Shown here one piece after another: positions 7,802 through 15,195 of a stretch of DNA of 18,607 bases. The translations under genes were made by a program, and so were the position numbers. The notes beneath the pieces were generated by a model that saw only the letters and a list, made by a program, of their open reading frames with translations, searched no databases and was not told where the DNA came from. Numbering within the stretch: the first letter of the stretch is position 1; the number at the start of each line of letters is the position of its first letter. The stretch is from assembly GCA_036519295.1 (NCBI GenBank), contig DATDLN010000197.1, positions 1-18,607 of the forward strand, read 5' to 3'. The DNA is from JACVRW01 sp036519295. Lineage in GTDB: Bacteria; Actinomycetota; Thermoleophilia; Solirubrobacterales; Thermoleophilaceae.

Positions 7802-8974
7802 GTGAGCGAGATTCAGCATCCCTACCGCGAGGACGTCGAGTACTACGAGGGACGGGCCGTGGGTCTGCTGGCGTCCGCGCAGGACGACACGGAGTCCGCG
7901 CTCGCGGCCTTTCGGCGGTGGGAGCTGCCTCTGACCGAGGGTGGTGCGCGCGAGGCCGTCGCACGCGAGCACGGACTCTCGAGCTGGGCCGAGCTGCGCC
8001 GCCACGTCGGGTCGCTGGGCGAGCGGGGCGACCCGTTTGCCCGCGCGTACCGGCTGCTGGAGGCCCAGGACGTGGACGGGCTGCGCGAGCAGCTCAACCG
8101 CTTTCCCAGCCTCGTCGCCGCCCGCGGAACCAACGGCAACGACCTCCTGGGGATGGCCACCGCCACCTGCGACGAACGGCTCGTGGCGCTCCTGCTCAAG
8201 CGAGGCGCGGACCCGGCGCGGGCGAATGTTCACGGCTGGACGCCGCTCCACCAGACTGCCTACAGCGGCCTCCCCCTGCTCGTACGACTGCTGCTGGACG
8301 CCGGCGCGCCCGCCGACGTGTCGGCGCGCGGCGACGGCGGCACCCCGCTCATCGTCGCCCTGTTCTGGGGGCATCGGGAGGCCGCCGAGCTGGTCGCCGA
8401 GCGCGGCGTGTTCCCGCGCAACCTGCGCGCGGCGGCCGGCCTTGGACGACTCGACCTGATCGACGAGCTCGTGGCGCCCGACGGGGCGCTGGCGCCGGAG
8501 GCCGGGGCTCACCGCGCCTTCTACCGTCCACACAGCGGCTTTCCGGCTTGGGGGCCCTCGGACGATCCACAGGAGATCCTCGACGAGGCGCTGTCGTGGG
8601 CGGCGCGCAACGACCGCGTGGAGGCGCTCGGCATGCTGGTCGCACGGGGGGCGGACGTCGACGCCGAGGTGAACCGCGGCACGGCGCTCACGTGGGCCGC
8701 AGCCTCTGGACGTACTCCGGCGATCCGCCGGCTCCTGGCGCTCGGCGCCGACCCCAACAACCGCGGAACCTTCGGCGGCCCGGAGCACGGCGACGGCACC
8801 ACGGCGCTCCACCACGCCGCCGAGGGCGGGCATCTCGACGCGATCCGAGCCCTCCTGCACGCCGGCGCCGACCCCACCGTGCGCGACGCGATCTACGACT
8901 CCACGCCCGCGGGCTGGGCCGAGCACTTCGGCCGCGACGAGGCCCGCGACCTGCTCCGAGAATCCCAGCCCTGA
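7802..8974 (+). CDS. Ankyrin-repeat protein
   Basis: This is a 390-aa cytoplasmic protein, starting at GTG 7802 (VSEIQHPYREDVEYY) behind a GGGGCGGGGG ribosome-binding-like stretch; an ATG at 7736 is in frame but lies in the intergenic region. After an N-terminal region of about 80 residues, ankyrin repeats are clear. Examples are WTPLHQTAYSGLPLLVRLLL, GTPLIVALFWGHREAAELV, GTALTWAAASGRTPAIRRLL and TTALHHAAEGGHLDAIRALL, each ending in a G-A-D-P-type turn. Ankyrin arrays bind partner proteins, and no enzymatic domain is visible. No signal peptide is present. The stop is 20 nt before a metalloprotease gene on the same strand, so the two are probably co-transcribed. The partner is unknown. Confidence 0.9.
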   Translation: MSEIQHPYREDVEYYEGRAVGLLASAQDDTESALAAFRRWELPLTEGGAREAVAREHGLSSWAELRRHVGSLGERGDPFARAYRLLEAQDVDGLREQLNRFPSLVAARGTNGNDLLGMATATCDERLVALLLKRGADPARANVHGWTPLHQTAYSGLPLLVRLLLDAGAPADVSARGDGGTPLIVALFWGHREAAELVAERGVFPRNLRAAAGLGRLDLIDELVAPDGALAPEAGAHRAFYRPHSGFPAWGPSDDPQEILDEALSWAARNDRVEALGMLVARGADVDAEVNRGTALTWAAASGRTPAIRRLLALGADPNNRGTFGGPEHGDGTTALHHAAEGGHLDAIRALLHAGADPTVRDAIYDSTPAGWAEHFGRDEARDLLRESQP

Positions 8975-8994
8975 AGCCGAGTACGCTGCGCCAG

Positions 8995-9876
8995 GTGCCC
9001 GCGTACCAGACCTACCAGGCCAAGGCGGACTCGCGGCGCGCCAAGACCCTGGCCGCCACAACCTCGCCGTTCACGATCGAGGTTCGGTTCCTCGGCGGTC
9101 TGACCGCTCGCCAGCGCGCCGCGTTCACCGCGGCCGCCGACCGCTGGACCCGCGTGATCGTCGGCGACCTGCCGAGCGTGCTGGTCGACGGCGAGGTGAT
9201 CGACGACGTGCTCATCCTCGCCCAGGGCACGGCGATCGACGGGCCCGGCGGGATTCTCGGTCAGGCGGGCCCGACCCATCTCCGGCCGGCGTCGGCCGGC
9301 CCCGCGGCGTTTCTGACGGCGAAGGGCATCATGTCGTTCGACACCGCGGACCTGGCGAAAATGAACGCCGCCGGCACGCTGAACGACGTCATCGCGCACG
9401 AGATGGGTCACGTCCTCGGAATCGGCACGCTGTGGGACCTGAAGGACCTGCTGGGTGGGGCGGGCGGCTCGAACCCGACCTTCTCCGGTCCCGGGGCGAT
9501 GGAGGAGTACCGCGTTCTGCGGGGCGGGGGGCGGCGCAGGCGAGTGCCGGTCGAGAACACGGGCGGCCCCGGCACCCGCGACGCCCACTGGCGCGAGACG
9601 GTGTTCCGCAACGAACTGATGTCGGGCTTCATCGCCGAGCCGGGCAACCCGCTGAGCCGGCTGACCGTGGCCAGCCTCGGCGACCTCGGCTACGAGGTCG
9701 ACCTGGAGGCCGGCGAGCCGTACGAGCTCCCCAATCTGTTCGCGCTCGCCGAGGCTGGTGCGCTGGTGCAGTACGCCGCTCCGATCGACGTCGGCGTGGT
9801 GCTGCCGGTCATCCCGATCACGCTGCCGGGCAGCAGCCTCCAGGCGCGTCCGGCGCGACGCCGAGGTGGCGGGTAA
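8995..9876 (+). CDS. Leishmanolysin-like (M8-type) zinc metalloprotease
   Basis: This is a 293-aa protein starting at GTG 8995 (VPAYQTYQAKADSRR), the only common start codon between the ankyrin stop and the conserved region. The zinc motif is H135-E-M-G-H139 followed by VLGIGTLW. A third ligand candidate is His198 in GTRDAHWRETVF, followed by RNELMSGFI; this spacing and these blocks are those of bacterial leishmanolysin-related peptidases. The N-terminal block FTIEVRFLGGLT and the phrase DGPGGILGQAGPT are also typical. Family members are usually exported, yet no signal peptide is visible here, so the protein may be cytoplasmic, export-defective or missing its N-terminus. A basic GGGRRRR stretch just before PVENTGG looks atypical and could reflect a local indel pair. 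It ends 37 nt before the next gene. Confidence 0.85.
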   Translation: MPAYQTYQAKADSRRAKTLAATTSPFTIEVRFLGGLTARQRAAFTAAADRWTRVIVGDLPSVLVDGEVIDDVLILAQGTAIDGPGGILGQAGPTHLRPASAGPAAFLTAKGIMSFDTADLAKMNAAGTLNDVIAHEMGHVLGIGTLWDLKDLLGGAGGSNPTFSGPGAMEEYRVLRGGGRRRRVPVENTGGPGTRDAHWRETVFRNELMSGFIAEPGNPLSRLTVASLGDLGYEVDLEAGEPYELPNLFALAEAGALVQYAAPIDVGVVLPVIPITLPGSSLQARPARRRGGG

Positions 9877-9913
9877 GGACCGCCCCGCGGGCGCTCGCCA
9901 CGAGGGCGGCGTG

Positions 9914-10192
9914 ATGCGCCGACCCGACGCGGTCGTCCTCGGTGAGGAGGCGCTCGTGCCGGACCGCAACGTCGTCCGGCCGCCGCCCAACCGCTTCACC
10001 CACGAGCTGCGGGTCGACGAGCCGTACCGCCTCGACCGACCGGAACACGCTGACGGACCTGACGGGGTAATCCCGGCAGGCACGCCCGTCGTACTGCTCG
10101 TGGAGGGGGACGACCGCTGCCGCGTGGTCGATGGCCGCGGCCTCTACGTCGAGGTCAGACGGGCGAGCCTGCGGAGGCTTCCCGACGCGTGA
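9914..10192 (+). CDS. Small protein of unknown function, 92 aa
   Basis: This is a 92-aa soluble protein with start ATG at 9914 (an in-frame GTG lies immediately before it). It is probably the last gene of the ankyrin-metalloprotease unit, given the 37-nt spacing. The sequence is charged and Pro/Arg-rich at its start (NVVRPPPNRFTHELRVDEPY). A small beta-like module follows (VIPAGTPVVLLVEGDDRCRV, DGRGLYVEVRRASLRRL). I do not recognise the family. No signal peptide, membrane segment or metal motif is present. It converges with the secreted-protein gene, whose stop is only 3 nt away. Confidence 0.65.
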   Translation: MRRPDAVVLGEEALVPDRNVVRPPPNRFTHELRVDEPYRLDRPEHADGPDGVIPAGTPVVLLVEGDDRCRVVDGRGLYVEVRRASLRRLPDA

Positions 10193-10195
10193 GCA

Positions 10196-10957
10196 TCAGC
10201 GCGTCACGCCGACCAGCCGGAACACCTCGTGGTGCCCCGCCACCACCTGCTCCTTGACCTCGCCGACTCCGCGCACGTAGTACTTCTTCTCGGTCTGCGG
10301 CTCGAGCGGGCTCCGTTCGAGAGTGATGAGCGGCCGCTTGAAGGACCCGTACGGCACGGTCACGCTGCCCCGAAACCCGACGACTCGCGCCACGTCGAGC
10401 GCATTGCCCGGCGGGTAGTACTCCTGCCGGTACGCGTCACCCGGCCGCGGGTGCCCCGGCATGATGATGCCGGGCTTCGCGCCGTTCACCCCGGACTCCC
10501 ACGAGTCGCTCGCCTTCACGAATCGGCCGTGATGCAGCTCGAGGGAGTCCTCGCCCATGTACCAGACGTTGCCCCCCTTGTCCTGCGCGTACCAGTCGAA
10601 GGTTCGCTCGACGGGACGCCCGTGCTCGGAGACCGTATCGCGCACGACCGTGGACCTGACGCCGAGGATCCGCTTGGTCCGGTGCAGCACCACCTCGTCG
10701 TCCGTCTGCGGTGTCTTGCCCTTGACGCCCCTGAAGTGGAAGGCAGTGCCCGGCTTGAAGGGCAGGTACGGGTTGTCGATCGTGCGGACGAAGTTCGCCG
10801 GGTCGATGGAGGGCGCGTAGCGGCCGTGAGGCGGGGCCAGCTGGGAAGCCGACGGCGGTGTCGACGCGGCGGCGCTTATAACGGGCACCGCAAGCGGCGC
10901 GAGCACGATCATCAAGCCCACCCCCCTGAGTGAGAGGTATCCAAGCCGCATGGTCAT
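10196..10957 (-). CDS. Secreted protein of unknown function
   Basis: This is a 253-aa protein. The ATG at 10957 is chosen over a second ATG two codons later because an AGGAGG ribosome-binding site lies 5 nt upstream. The N-terminus has a signal-peptide profile: MTMRLGYLSLRG, then a hydrophobic run VGLMIVLAPLAVPVISAAAS, so the protein is exported. The mature part contains FVRTIDNPYLPFKPGTAFHF, then DWYAQDKGGNVWYMGEDS, then a C-terminus with KKYYVRGVGEVKE. These blocks look like a conserved actinobacterial secreted family, perhaps beta-rich like lipoprotein-sorting proteins, but I cannot name it. No lipobox cysteine is seen. The start overlaps the end of the monooxygenase remnant as ATGA, so it may once have been coupled to it. 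Confidence 0.82.
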   Translation of the reverse strand: MTMRLGYLSLRGVGLMIVLAPLAVPVISAAASTPPSASQLAPPHGRYAPSIDPANFVRTIDNPYLPFKPGTAFHFRGVKGKTPQTDDEVVLHRTKRILGVRSTVVRDTVSEHGRPVERTFDWYAQDKGGNVWYMGEDSLELHHGRFVKASDSWESGVNGAKPGIIMPGHPRPGDAYRQEYYPPGNALDVARVVGFRGSVTVPYGSFKRPLITLERSPLEPQTEKKYYVRGVGEVKEQVVAGHHEVFRLVGVTR

Positions 10958-11722
10958 CCGAGCCTCCTGCTTCGAGAGTCGAACTCGTTGTAGATGCCGT
11001 GGATGAGTTGGGGATGAGGTCGACTTGAGTGGTCGACGGATCGGCGGTGACGCTCGAGCACCCATGTCGACGATGAAGCCGACGGCGTACTCGGAGAGCT
11101 CGGCGTCGCCCCAGTTGCCGATCGTCGGCTTCGTGCAGGCCTGGTTGGCATAAGCAGCCGCGGTTCGTACTTTGCGCCGCGGACGACGATCCCGTTGTCG
11201 GTTTCGCCGACAACGCGCAGCAGCACGTCGGGGTCTTGGTCCTGCGACGTCTCGACCGGTTGCCCTTGGGATCGGTGTTGGCGGAGACGTGGAAGGGGTC
11301 GGGCCGCATCCCGCGCTCGACGTGCGCGCGAATGTTGTGCGAGAAGGCCGGCTCGACCTCGTCTAGGACATCCTGGGCGTCGAGGAGCGACCACATCTCC
11401 CAGACCGTCTCGTCGCCAGCGCGAATCACCCGCCGGCGATGTCGTCCAAGACCGTATCGACCGCTCGGGCTTGGGCTGCCGTTCCTCGCGCGTGCGTGGC
11501 GGCTTGAGCGCGACCGCGTTGCACTCGCCGGTGTCGGCATCGGCGTAGCTCATGATCTCGCTCGCCGCCGCATCGTGGGCCATGTCGTAGATGCGCGCCC
11601 GAACGTCGACGATGGGTGCGAACGCCGGATGCGAGGCCACGTCGCCGACGCGCTCGCCGTCGATCCAAACCTCGCGCCCAGCCCGGATGGACTCTCGGTC
11701 CTCGTCTCCCCGTCCGGATCAT
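10954..11722 (-). pseudogene. Decayed HpaB-type (4-hydroxyphenylacetate 3-hydroxylase family) flavin monooxygenase
   Basis: Fragments in three frames spell the N-terminal domain of an HpaB-type FADH2-dependent monooxygenase. They begin with MIRTG (ATG at 11722 behind AGGAG), then RESIRAGREVWIDGERVGDV, SHPAFAPIVDVRARIYDMAHD, VIRAGDETVWEMWSLLDAQD, RPDPFHVSANTDPKG, QDQDPDVLLRVVGETDNGIV, VRGAKYE, AAYANQAC, TIGNWGDA and LSEYAVGFIVDMGA. Joining them needs frame changes near 11710, 11465, 11430, 11245, 11160 and 11050, so this is a true wreck and not one sequencing slip. Homology stops at about residue 220 of a family usually near 500 aa, so the substrate-binding and C-terminal domains are missing. 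The last codons (QLIHGIYNEFDSRSRR) are not assigned. It starts 96 nt downstream of the encapsulin gene. Confidence 0.85.
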
Positions 11723-11818
11723 CGCCTCGCTCCTCTCGCCTGCGAGCTTCTTGCCCGACGAAGCGCGCTGCCTGTAGCGAAAGTGGCTGAGCGTTGGATC
11801 GGAGAGGGCGATGCAGGC

Positions 11819-12622
11819 TCAGGGCTCGAGCGCTACCGCCGCGTCGGGCGTCGCCACCCGGAAGCTGAAGCTCTCCTCCAGATAGAGGTGGACGGCATCG
11901 GCGTCGTGGCTCTCGTATCCAATGGACAGATCCTCGCCGCTGTCGAACAGGAAATCGCCGCCGCGCACACTCAGCACGGCGCCGCCCGTAACGGCGGGTG
12001 CCCAGACGATCGGACCACCGACGATCTCGCGCAGGTGCTCGAGCAGCGGATAACCGCCGTGTTCGCTCGTCTCGAGCACGCGCGTATGCGCCTCGGGCCC
12101 GAGGGCGAGCCCGTAAGGGGCCTCGATCCCGACCGCGCGCAGTGAATCGACGGCCTTTGCCACGTGACGGGGATAGCGCTCGCAGTCCTCGCCGAGTGTG
12201 ATCCGATCGTGCGTGGACGCCTGGATGATGCCCGCGATACCGGCGGCGCTCCAACCGTGGAAGACGGCGGCGTTCTCGGCACCGGCGATCCGTTGAGCGG
12301 CCTGGTCGAGCGCGTCGAGGTCGACGTCCTCGGCGCCCCGGTCGGTGTCCTCGAGCTCCGAGCGGGCGATGGAGAAGCGCGCCCGCAGCTCGACCAGTCC
12401 GAGCACGAGCCGCCGTCGCGCCGCCATACCCTCCCCCGGAGCATCCGCGATCTGCTCGGTGCGGCCGAGGTTCGTCGCCGAGTGCTCCCAGCCGTGCGGG
12501 CCGGCGAAATCCACCAGCTTGCGGGCGGCGAGGGCCGGCGTCAGCCGCTCACGAGCTTCGGAGTCGAGTAGCTCCCAGCCCGCCTGCGTGATCGGGGCGT
12601 GCTCGCGGAGGAGGTGGCTCAA
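11819..12622 (-). CDS. Encapsulin shell protein (family 1, linocin M18-like)
   Basis: This is a 267-aa HK97-fold shell protein that self-assembles into a hollow nanocompartment and captures cargo through a short C-terminal peptide. The N-terminus HLLREHAPITQAGWELLD, with ARERLTPALAARKLVDFAGP and GWEHSATNLG, is the family 1 signature (N-arm and cargo-binding face). Further conserved blocks are ENAAVFHGWSAAGIAGII, APYGLALGP, LLEHLREIVGG and FLFDSGEDLSIGYESHD, ending LYLEESFSFRV. The length is typical and the frame is intact. The start is TTG (12620-12622), which overlaps the stop of the ferritin gene as TTGA; the homology begins exactly there, and GGGAG lies upstream. The shell gene therefore follows its cargo in a coupled operon. 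Confidence 0.95.
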   Translation of the reverse strand: MSHLLREHAPITQAGWELLDSEARERLTPALAARKLVDFAGPHGWEHSATNLGRTEQIADAPGEGMAARRRLVLGLVELRARFSIARSELEDTDRGAEDVDLDALDQAAQRIAGAENAAVFHGWSAAGIAGIIQASTHDRITLGEDCERYPRHVAKAVDSLRAVGIEAPYGLALGPEAHTRVLETSEHGGYPLLEHLREIVGGPIVWAPAVTGGAVLSVRGGDFLFDSGEDLSIGYESHDADAVHLYLEESFSFRVATPDAAVALEP

Positions 12623-13020
12623 TTACCACTCCCGCGGAGGCCGCCGATGCCGAGCGACTCCGAGCCGACAAGCGGCGCGCCACGTGAGGCCTGCTCCTCG
12701 GTCGCCTCCTCCTCCGCCTCCTCGCCATGCTCGACTATGTCGCCCTCCTGGAAGAGGATTCCCTCCGCGATCTCGCGCCACAGCGGCGACCGCCGCAGCA
12801 GGAACTCCAGGTCCATGGAGAAGTGCTTGAACTCCTCTCCCTGGGCGTCGCGCATGATCGCCCGCGCCTGGCGATCCGGCTCGACGGACATGCGCTGCTC
12901 ATACCAGCCGATCGCCTCCGCCTCCTCGGTCAGCGACGCACAGAGGCGGGCGAAGGTCCGGGTTTCCTTGGGCAGCTCGTCGGGCGGCTCGTGGTACTGG
13001 TCGAATCCCACAGCCGACAT
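12619..13020 (-). CDS. Encapsulated ferritin (EncFtn) cargo protein
   Basis: This is a 133-aa helical ferroxidase that oxidises Fe(II) inside an encapsulin shell for iron storage. The ATG at 13020 precedes SAVGFDQYHEPPDELPKETR, typical of the family. The iron-site residues are in place: Glu33 with Trp39-Tyr40 in TEEAEAIGWYEQRM, and Glu63 and His66 in GEEFKHFSMDLEFLLRR. They align, shifted by one, with Glu32, Trp38, Tyr39, Glu62 and His65 of the Rhodospirillum rubrum protein. An acidic linker (EEAEEEATEEQ) leads to the C-terminal cargo-loading peptide SLGIGGLRG (residues 122-130), which docks on the inner shell surface. It is first in the operon, overlaps the shell gene by 4 nt, and is divergent from a DUF5519-type gene 62 nt away. 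Confidence 0.95.
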   Translation of the reverse strand: MSAVGFDQYHEPPDELPKETRTFARLCASLTEEAEAIGWYEQRMSVEPDRQARAIMRDAQGEEFKHFSMDLEFLLRRSPLWREIAEGILFQEGDIVEHGEEAEEEATEEQASRGAPLVGSESLGIGGLRGSGN

Positions 13021-13082
13021 CTTGTCAGGCTTCGCGCCGGCCGAGCCGTGCCCGGCCGACCCCCGGCGAGTACGATCGGCCC
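13021..13082. promoter_or_regulatory. Divergent promoter region, EncFtn operon / DUF5519 gene
   Basis: These 62 nt must hold promoters for both directions. On the plus strand TACGAT (13071-13076) fits a TAnnnT -10 box just 6 nt before the GTG at 13083, the arrangement seen in leaderless actinobacterial transcripts. No clear iron-regulator (Fur/IdeR) palindrome was seen. Confidence 0.4.
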
Positions 13083-13436
13083 GTGTCCCGCGCGGCCGCC
13101 CTAGTCGATGAGATCGCCAACGAGCTCGACACGTGGCCGGGCGTGCACATCGAGCGACTTTCGGACGGTGACGCCCTGGTGCGCTACAAGCAGGAGGAGC
13201 TCGGCGTCCTTGCTCCGGATCGCGGCGTGGCGGAGCTGCGCTTCGCGCGCCTCGAGCACGACGAGCTCGTGGAGCATGGCGATGCCGAGCCGGACGAGTC
13301 AACGGGCGATTCCGAGCTGGTCAGCCACGACGTCGAGGGGCCGTCGGACGTGACCGCCGTGCTCGAGCTCTTCGACCGCCGCTACCGCGAAGTGCGCGGC
13401 GAGGACTACCCCGACAGCGTGGAGGACCGGGCCTGA
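13083..13436 (+). CDS. DUF5519/luciferase-like domain protein
   Basis: This is a 117-aa cytoplasmic protein with GTG start at 13083. The order of blocks (LVDEIANELDTWPGVHIE, then ALVRYKQEELGVL, GVAELRFARLEHDELVEHG and DVTAVLELFDRRYRE) fits small DUF5519 proteins, also labelled luciferase-family. Their biochemical role is not known; the label does not imply light emission. No signal peptide is present. The gene is divergent from the encapsulated-ferritin operon, so shared regulation is possible but unproven. It converges with the next gene, 17 nt away. Confidence 0.65.
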   Translation: MSRAAALVDEIANELDTWPGVHIERLSDGDALVRYKQEELGVLAPDRGVAELRFARLEHDELVEHGDAEPDESTGDSELVSHDVEGPSDVTAVLELFDRRYREVRGEDYPDSVEDRA

Positions 13437-13453
13437 GCAGCCTCCGGGGCCGA

Positions 13454-13825
13454 TCAGGGCTCGGCCATGATTCGCAGGATCACCACGCGAGACGTGCGGC
13501 CCGCTGCATCGAGAATCGCAGCGACCTCGTCGTCGCGGAGCTCCTCGGCGGCCTCCACCACCACGACCAGCGGGTCGACGCCCTTCCCCGCCCCCCGGAT
13601 CACGCGGCGAACCTCCTCCGCCTCGCGCGCCAACGCCTCGGGCGAGGCCACAGACAGCACGACCTTGCCGGCGGCGGGCGGCTCGAGATAACCGTCGGAG
13701 TCGGTCGGGCCGGCGTCGATCACGACGTCGCCGCCCGCGATGCTCGGCGGCGGCTGCGCCGTGAGCTGCCGGTCGACCGCGCCGCCGCGCGGCAGCTGGA
13801 TGATGAGTCGTGGCTGATCCGCCAT
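13454..13825 (-). CDS. Hypothetical protein, 123 aa
   Basis: This is a 123-aa protein with ATG at 13825, 35 nt after the SDR stop on the same strand, so probably its operon partner. The N-terminus is MADQPRLIIQLPRGGAVDRQ. The second half has alternating hydrophobic strands and charged helices (KVVLSVASPEALAREAEEV, then DPLVVVVEAAEELRDDEVAA and RVVILRI). This suggests an alpha/beta fold like a STAS or receiver-type domain, but no diagnostic residue supports such a call. I do not recognise the family. No export signal is present. Confidence 0.7.
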   Translation of the reverse strand: MADQPRLIIQLPRGGAVDRQLTAQPPPSIAGGDVVIDAGPTDSDGYLEPPAAGKVVLSVASPEALAREAEEVRRVIRGAGKGVDPLVVVVEAAEELRDDEVAAILDAAGRTSRVVILRIMAEP

Positions 13826-13860
13826 TCGTGTGCCGACCCTAGCGCCCCAACCGCTCCTTA

Positions 13861-14625
13861 CTAGTCGACCAGCGCGCCGGCGCTGATGTTGACAATCGCC
13901 GCCGTCACGCTGCGGGCCCAATCGGACGCGGCGAAGGCGGCCGCATTGCCCACGTCCTCGAGCGTGGCGGCGCGCCCCAGGAGCGTCTGCGCTTCGATCA
14001 TCTCAACGATCTTCTCGCGGCCGTCGAGTCCCTCCGGGAGGGACTCGGGCACCCCTCCGCTGGCGAGGGTGACGACGCGGATCCCATGCGGTCCCACCTC
14101 GACGGCCAGTTGCCGCCGGAAGGTCTCGATCGCATCGAAGGCGAGCTGGGTTCCACCCAGGTAGTAGTCGCGCATCGGCCCGCTGCGGTCGCCGGGGCCG
14201 CCGAAGGCGAGGATCACGCCCGAGCGCCTGGGGATCATGTGGCGGGCGGCGGCCCTCGCGGTCAGGAACGTGGTCCGCGCAGCGGTCTCCACCGGCGCCA
14301 TGAAATCGTCCACGGTCATCTCCACGAGCGGGACGCCGTGGGTGTACGGGTGTGCGATCAGGTTGAAGGAGATGTCGATTCCTCCGGCCTCCGCCGCGAC
14401 CGCATCGGCATGGCGATCGACCGCCGCCTCGTCGAGCGCGTCGACCTCGGCAGTGTCGGCGGCCCCTCCAGCGGCGCGGATCGACTCCGCGACTTCCTCC
14501 AGCGTCGCCCGGGTGCGCCCGGCGAGAAAGACCTTGGCCCCCTCCCGGGCAAAGGCCCGCGCGACGGCGCCCCCGATCGAGCCACCCCCTCCGTAGATAA
14601 CGGCGTTCTTGCCCTCGAGCAGCAC
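13861..14625 (-). CDS. Short-chain dehydrogenase/reductase, atypical active site
   Basis: This is a 254-aa SDR with an N-terminal Rossmann cofactor motif YGGGGSIGG (11-19) and Arg37 in AGRT, suggesting an NADP preference. The GTG start at 14625 is favoured over an out-of-frame ATG because GAGGA lies just upstream and LLEGKNAVIYGG begins the fold. The catalytic positions are unusual: the usual Ser is replaced in ILAFGGPGD (139-146), and the Tyr-x3-Lys pair appears as YYLGGTQ (154-160), with no Lys four residues after either Tyr. I recall an actinobacterial SDR subfamily with this FGG...YYLGG pattern, so it is probably a conserved variant and not local decay. The substrate is unknown. A 123-aa gene follows it. 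Confidence 0.88.
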   Translation of the reverse strand: MLLEGKNAVIYGGGGSIGGAVARAFAREGAKVFLAGRTRATLEEVAESIRAAGGAADTAEVDALDEAAVDRHADAVAAEAGGIDISFNLIAHPYTHGVPLVEMTVDDFMAPVETAARTTFLTARAAARHMIPRRSGVILAFGGPGDRSGPMRDYYLGGTQLAFDAIETFRRQLAVEVGPHGIRVVTLASGGVPESLPEGLDGREKIVEMIEAQTLLGRAATLEDVGNAAAFAASDWARSVTAAIVNISAGALVD

Positions 14626-14687
14626 ATGTCCTCCTTCGTCTCGGCGTTTTCACATACGACTGGTCGACGACTCGGAACTGGTCTCGA

Positions 14688-14745
14688 GAGCCCCCGCAGG
14701 ACTCGAACCTGCGACCCGCGGCTTGGAAGGCCCCCGGACGTTCCG
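14688..14745 (-). pseudogene. tRNA 3'-half remnant (anticodon TCC, Gly-like/Arg-derived)
   Basis: On the minus strand there is a T-arm (14696-14712, loop TTCGAGT), a 5-nt variable loop and an anticodon loop CTTCCAA. The anticodon stem (14718-14722 with 14730-14734) has one mismatch. The 3' acceptor strand is 14689-14695, but no complementary 5' strand and no normal D-arm follow. Anticodon TCC would read Gly, yet the segment shares 36 of 37 nt with the Arg(TCT) remnant at 18.5 kb, so it may be a mutated Arg copy. Confidence 0.65.
14696..14732. repeat. Direct repeat, left copy (37 nt, tRNA-derived)
   Basis: Identical to 18512-18548 except at 14725 (g versus a), in the same orientation, 3816 nt apart. 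It covers the T-arm to the anticodon loop of the tRNA remnants. This is consistent with att-type boundaries around the hydrolase remnant and the PadR-MMPL operon. Confidence 0.75.
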
Positions 14746-14965
14746 CTCATAGAGCGAATCAGATCACGCACCCCTGTGAGAGCTGCGTCAGAGCGCATGC
14801 GTGTCGAGCTGTGGCCGGCGTCGTTCGGCTCAGCGCCGGGGTCGGCTTACCGTGAGGCGGATGCTGTCGGTGGGGCACTGGTCGTCGGCGCGCGCTCGAG
14901 CAAGAGGGTGCAGCGGCGCGGGGCACGCAGGCGCAGGCTCCACCTTCGGTCAGCCACGCGGAACA

Positions 14966-15195
14966 TGCCGCCACCGCTCGATTCGGACGACGCCGGGGCA
15001 CCAGCCAATCGACGTGCCGCGCGACGAGGGACGGCCTACGCGCGCAAGCTCGACGAGGCCGGGGTGGACGTGACCAACGTGCGCTACAACGGCGCCATCC
15101 ACGACTTCGCGTTGCTCAACGCGTTGCTGGATGTCCCAAGCACCGCAACCGCCCTGCGGCAAGCCGCCGCGGACCTCGCATACCACCTCCGCTGA
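14966..15195 (+). pseudogene. C-terminal remnant of an alpha/beta-hydrolase
   Basis: Only the tail of an alpha/beta-hydrolase-3-type esterase remains. PIDVPRDEG in one frame corresponds to the DPLRDEG region that carries the catalytic Asp. After a frame change near 15030 the sequence continues AYARKLDEAGVDVTNVRYNG, then AIHDFALLNALLD with the catalytic-His motif, and ends AAADLAYHLR at the TGA. The nucleophile Ser and the HGG oxyanion region are absent upstream, where the tRNA remnant lies about 220 nt away. The break next to the tRNA scar suggests truncation by an insertion or deletion event. Confidence 0.7.

Noticed and set aside
6886..8994. A 996-aa plus-strand frame running into the metalloprotease
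   Set aside because: Its first two thirds are antisense to the dehydrogenase or out of frame with the ankyrin protein and show no domain. Only the part from 8995 is real.
13083..13436. Luciferase enzyme
   Set aside because: The resemblance is only to the DUF5519 small-domain family label. No flavin-dependent luciferase barrel is present in 117 aa.
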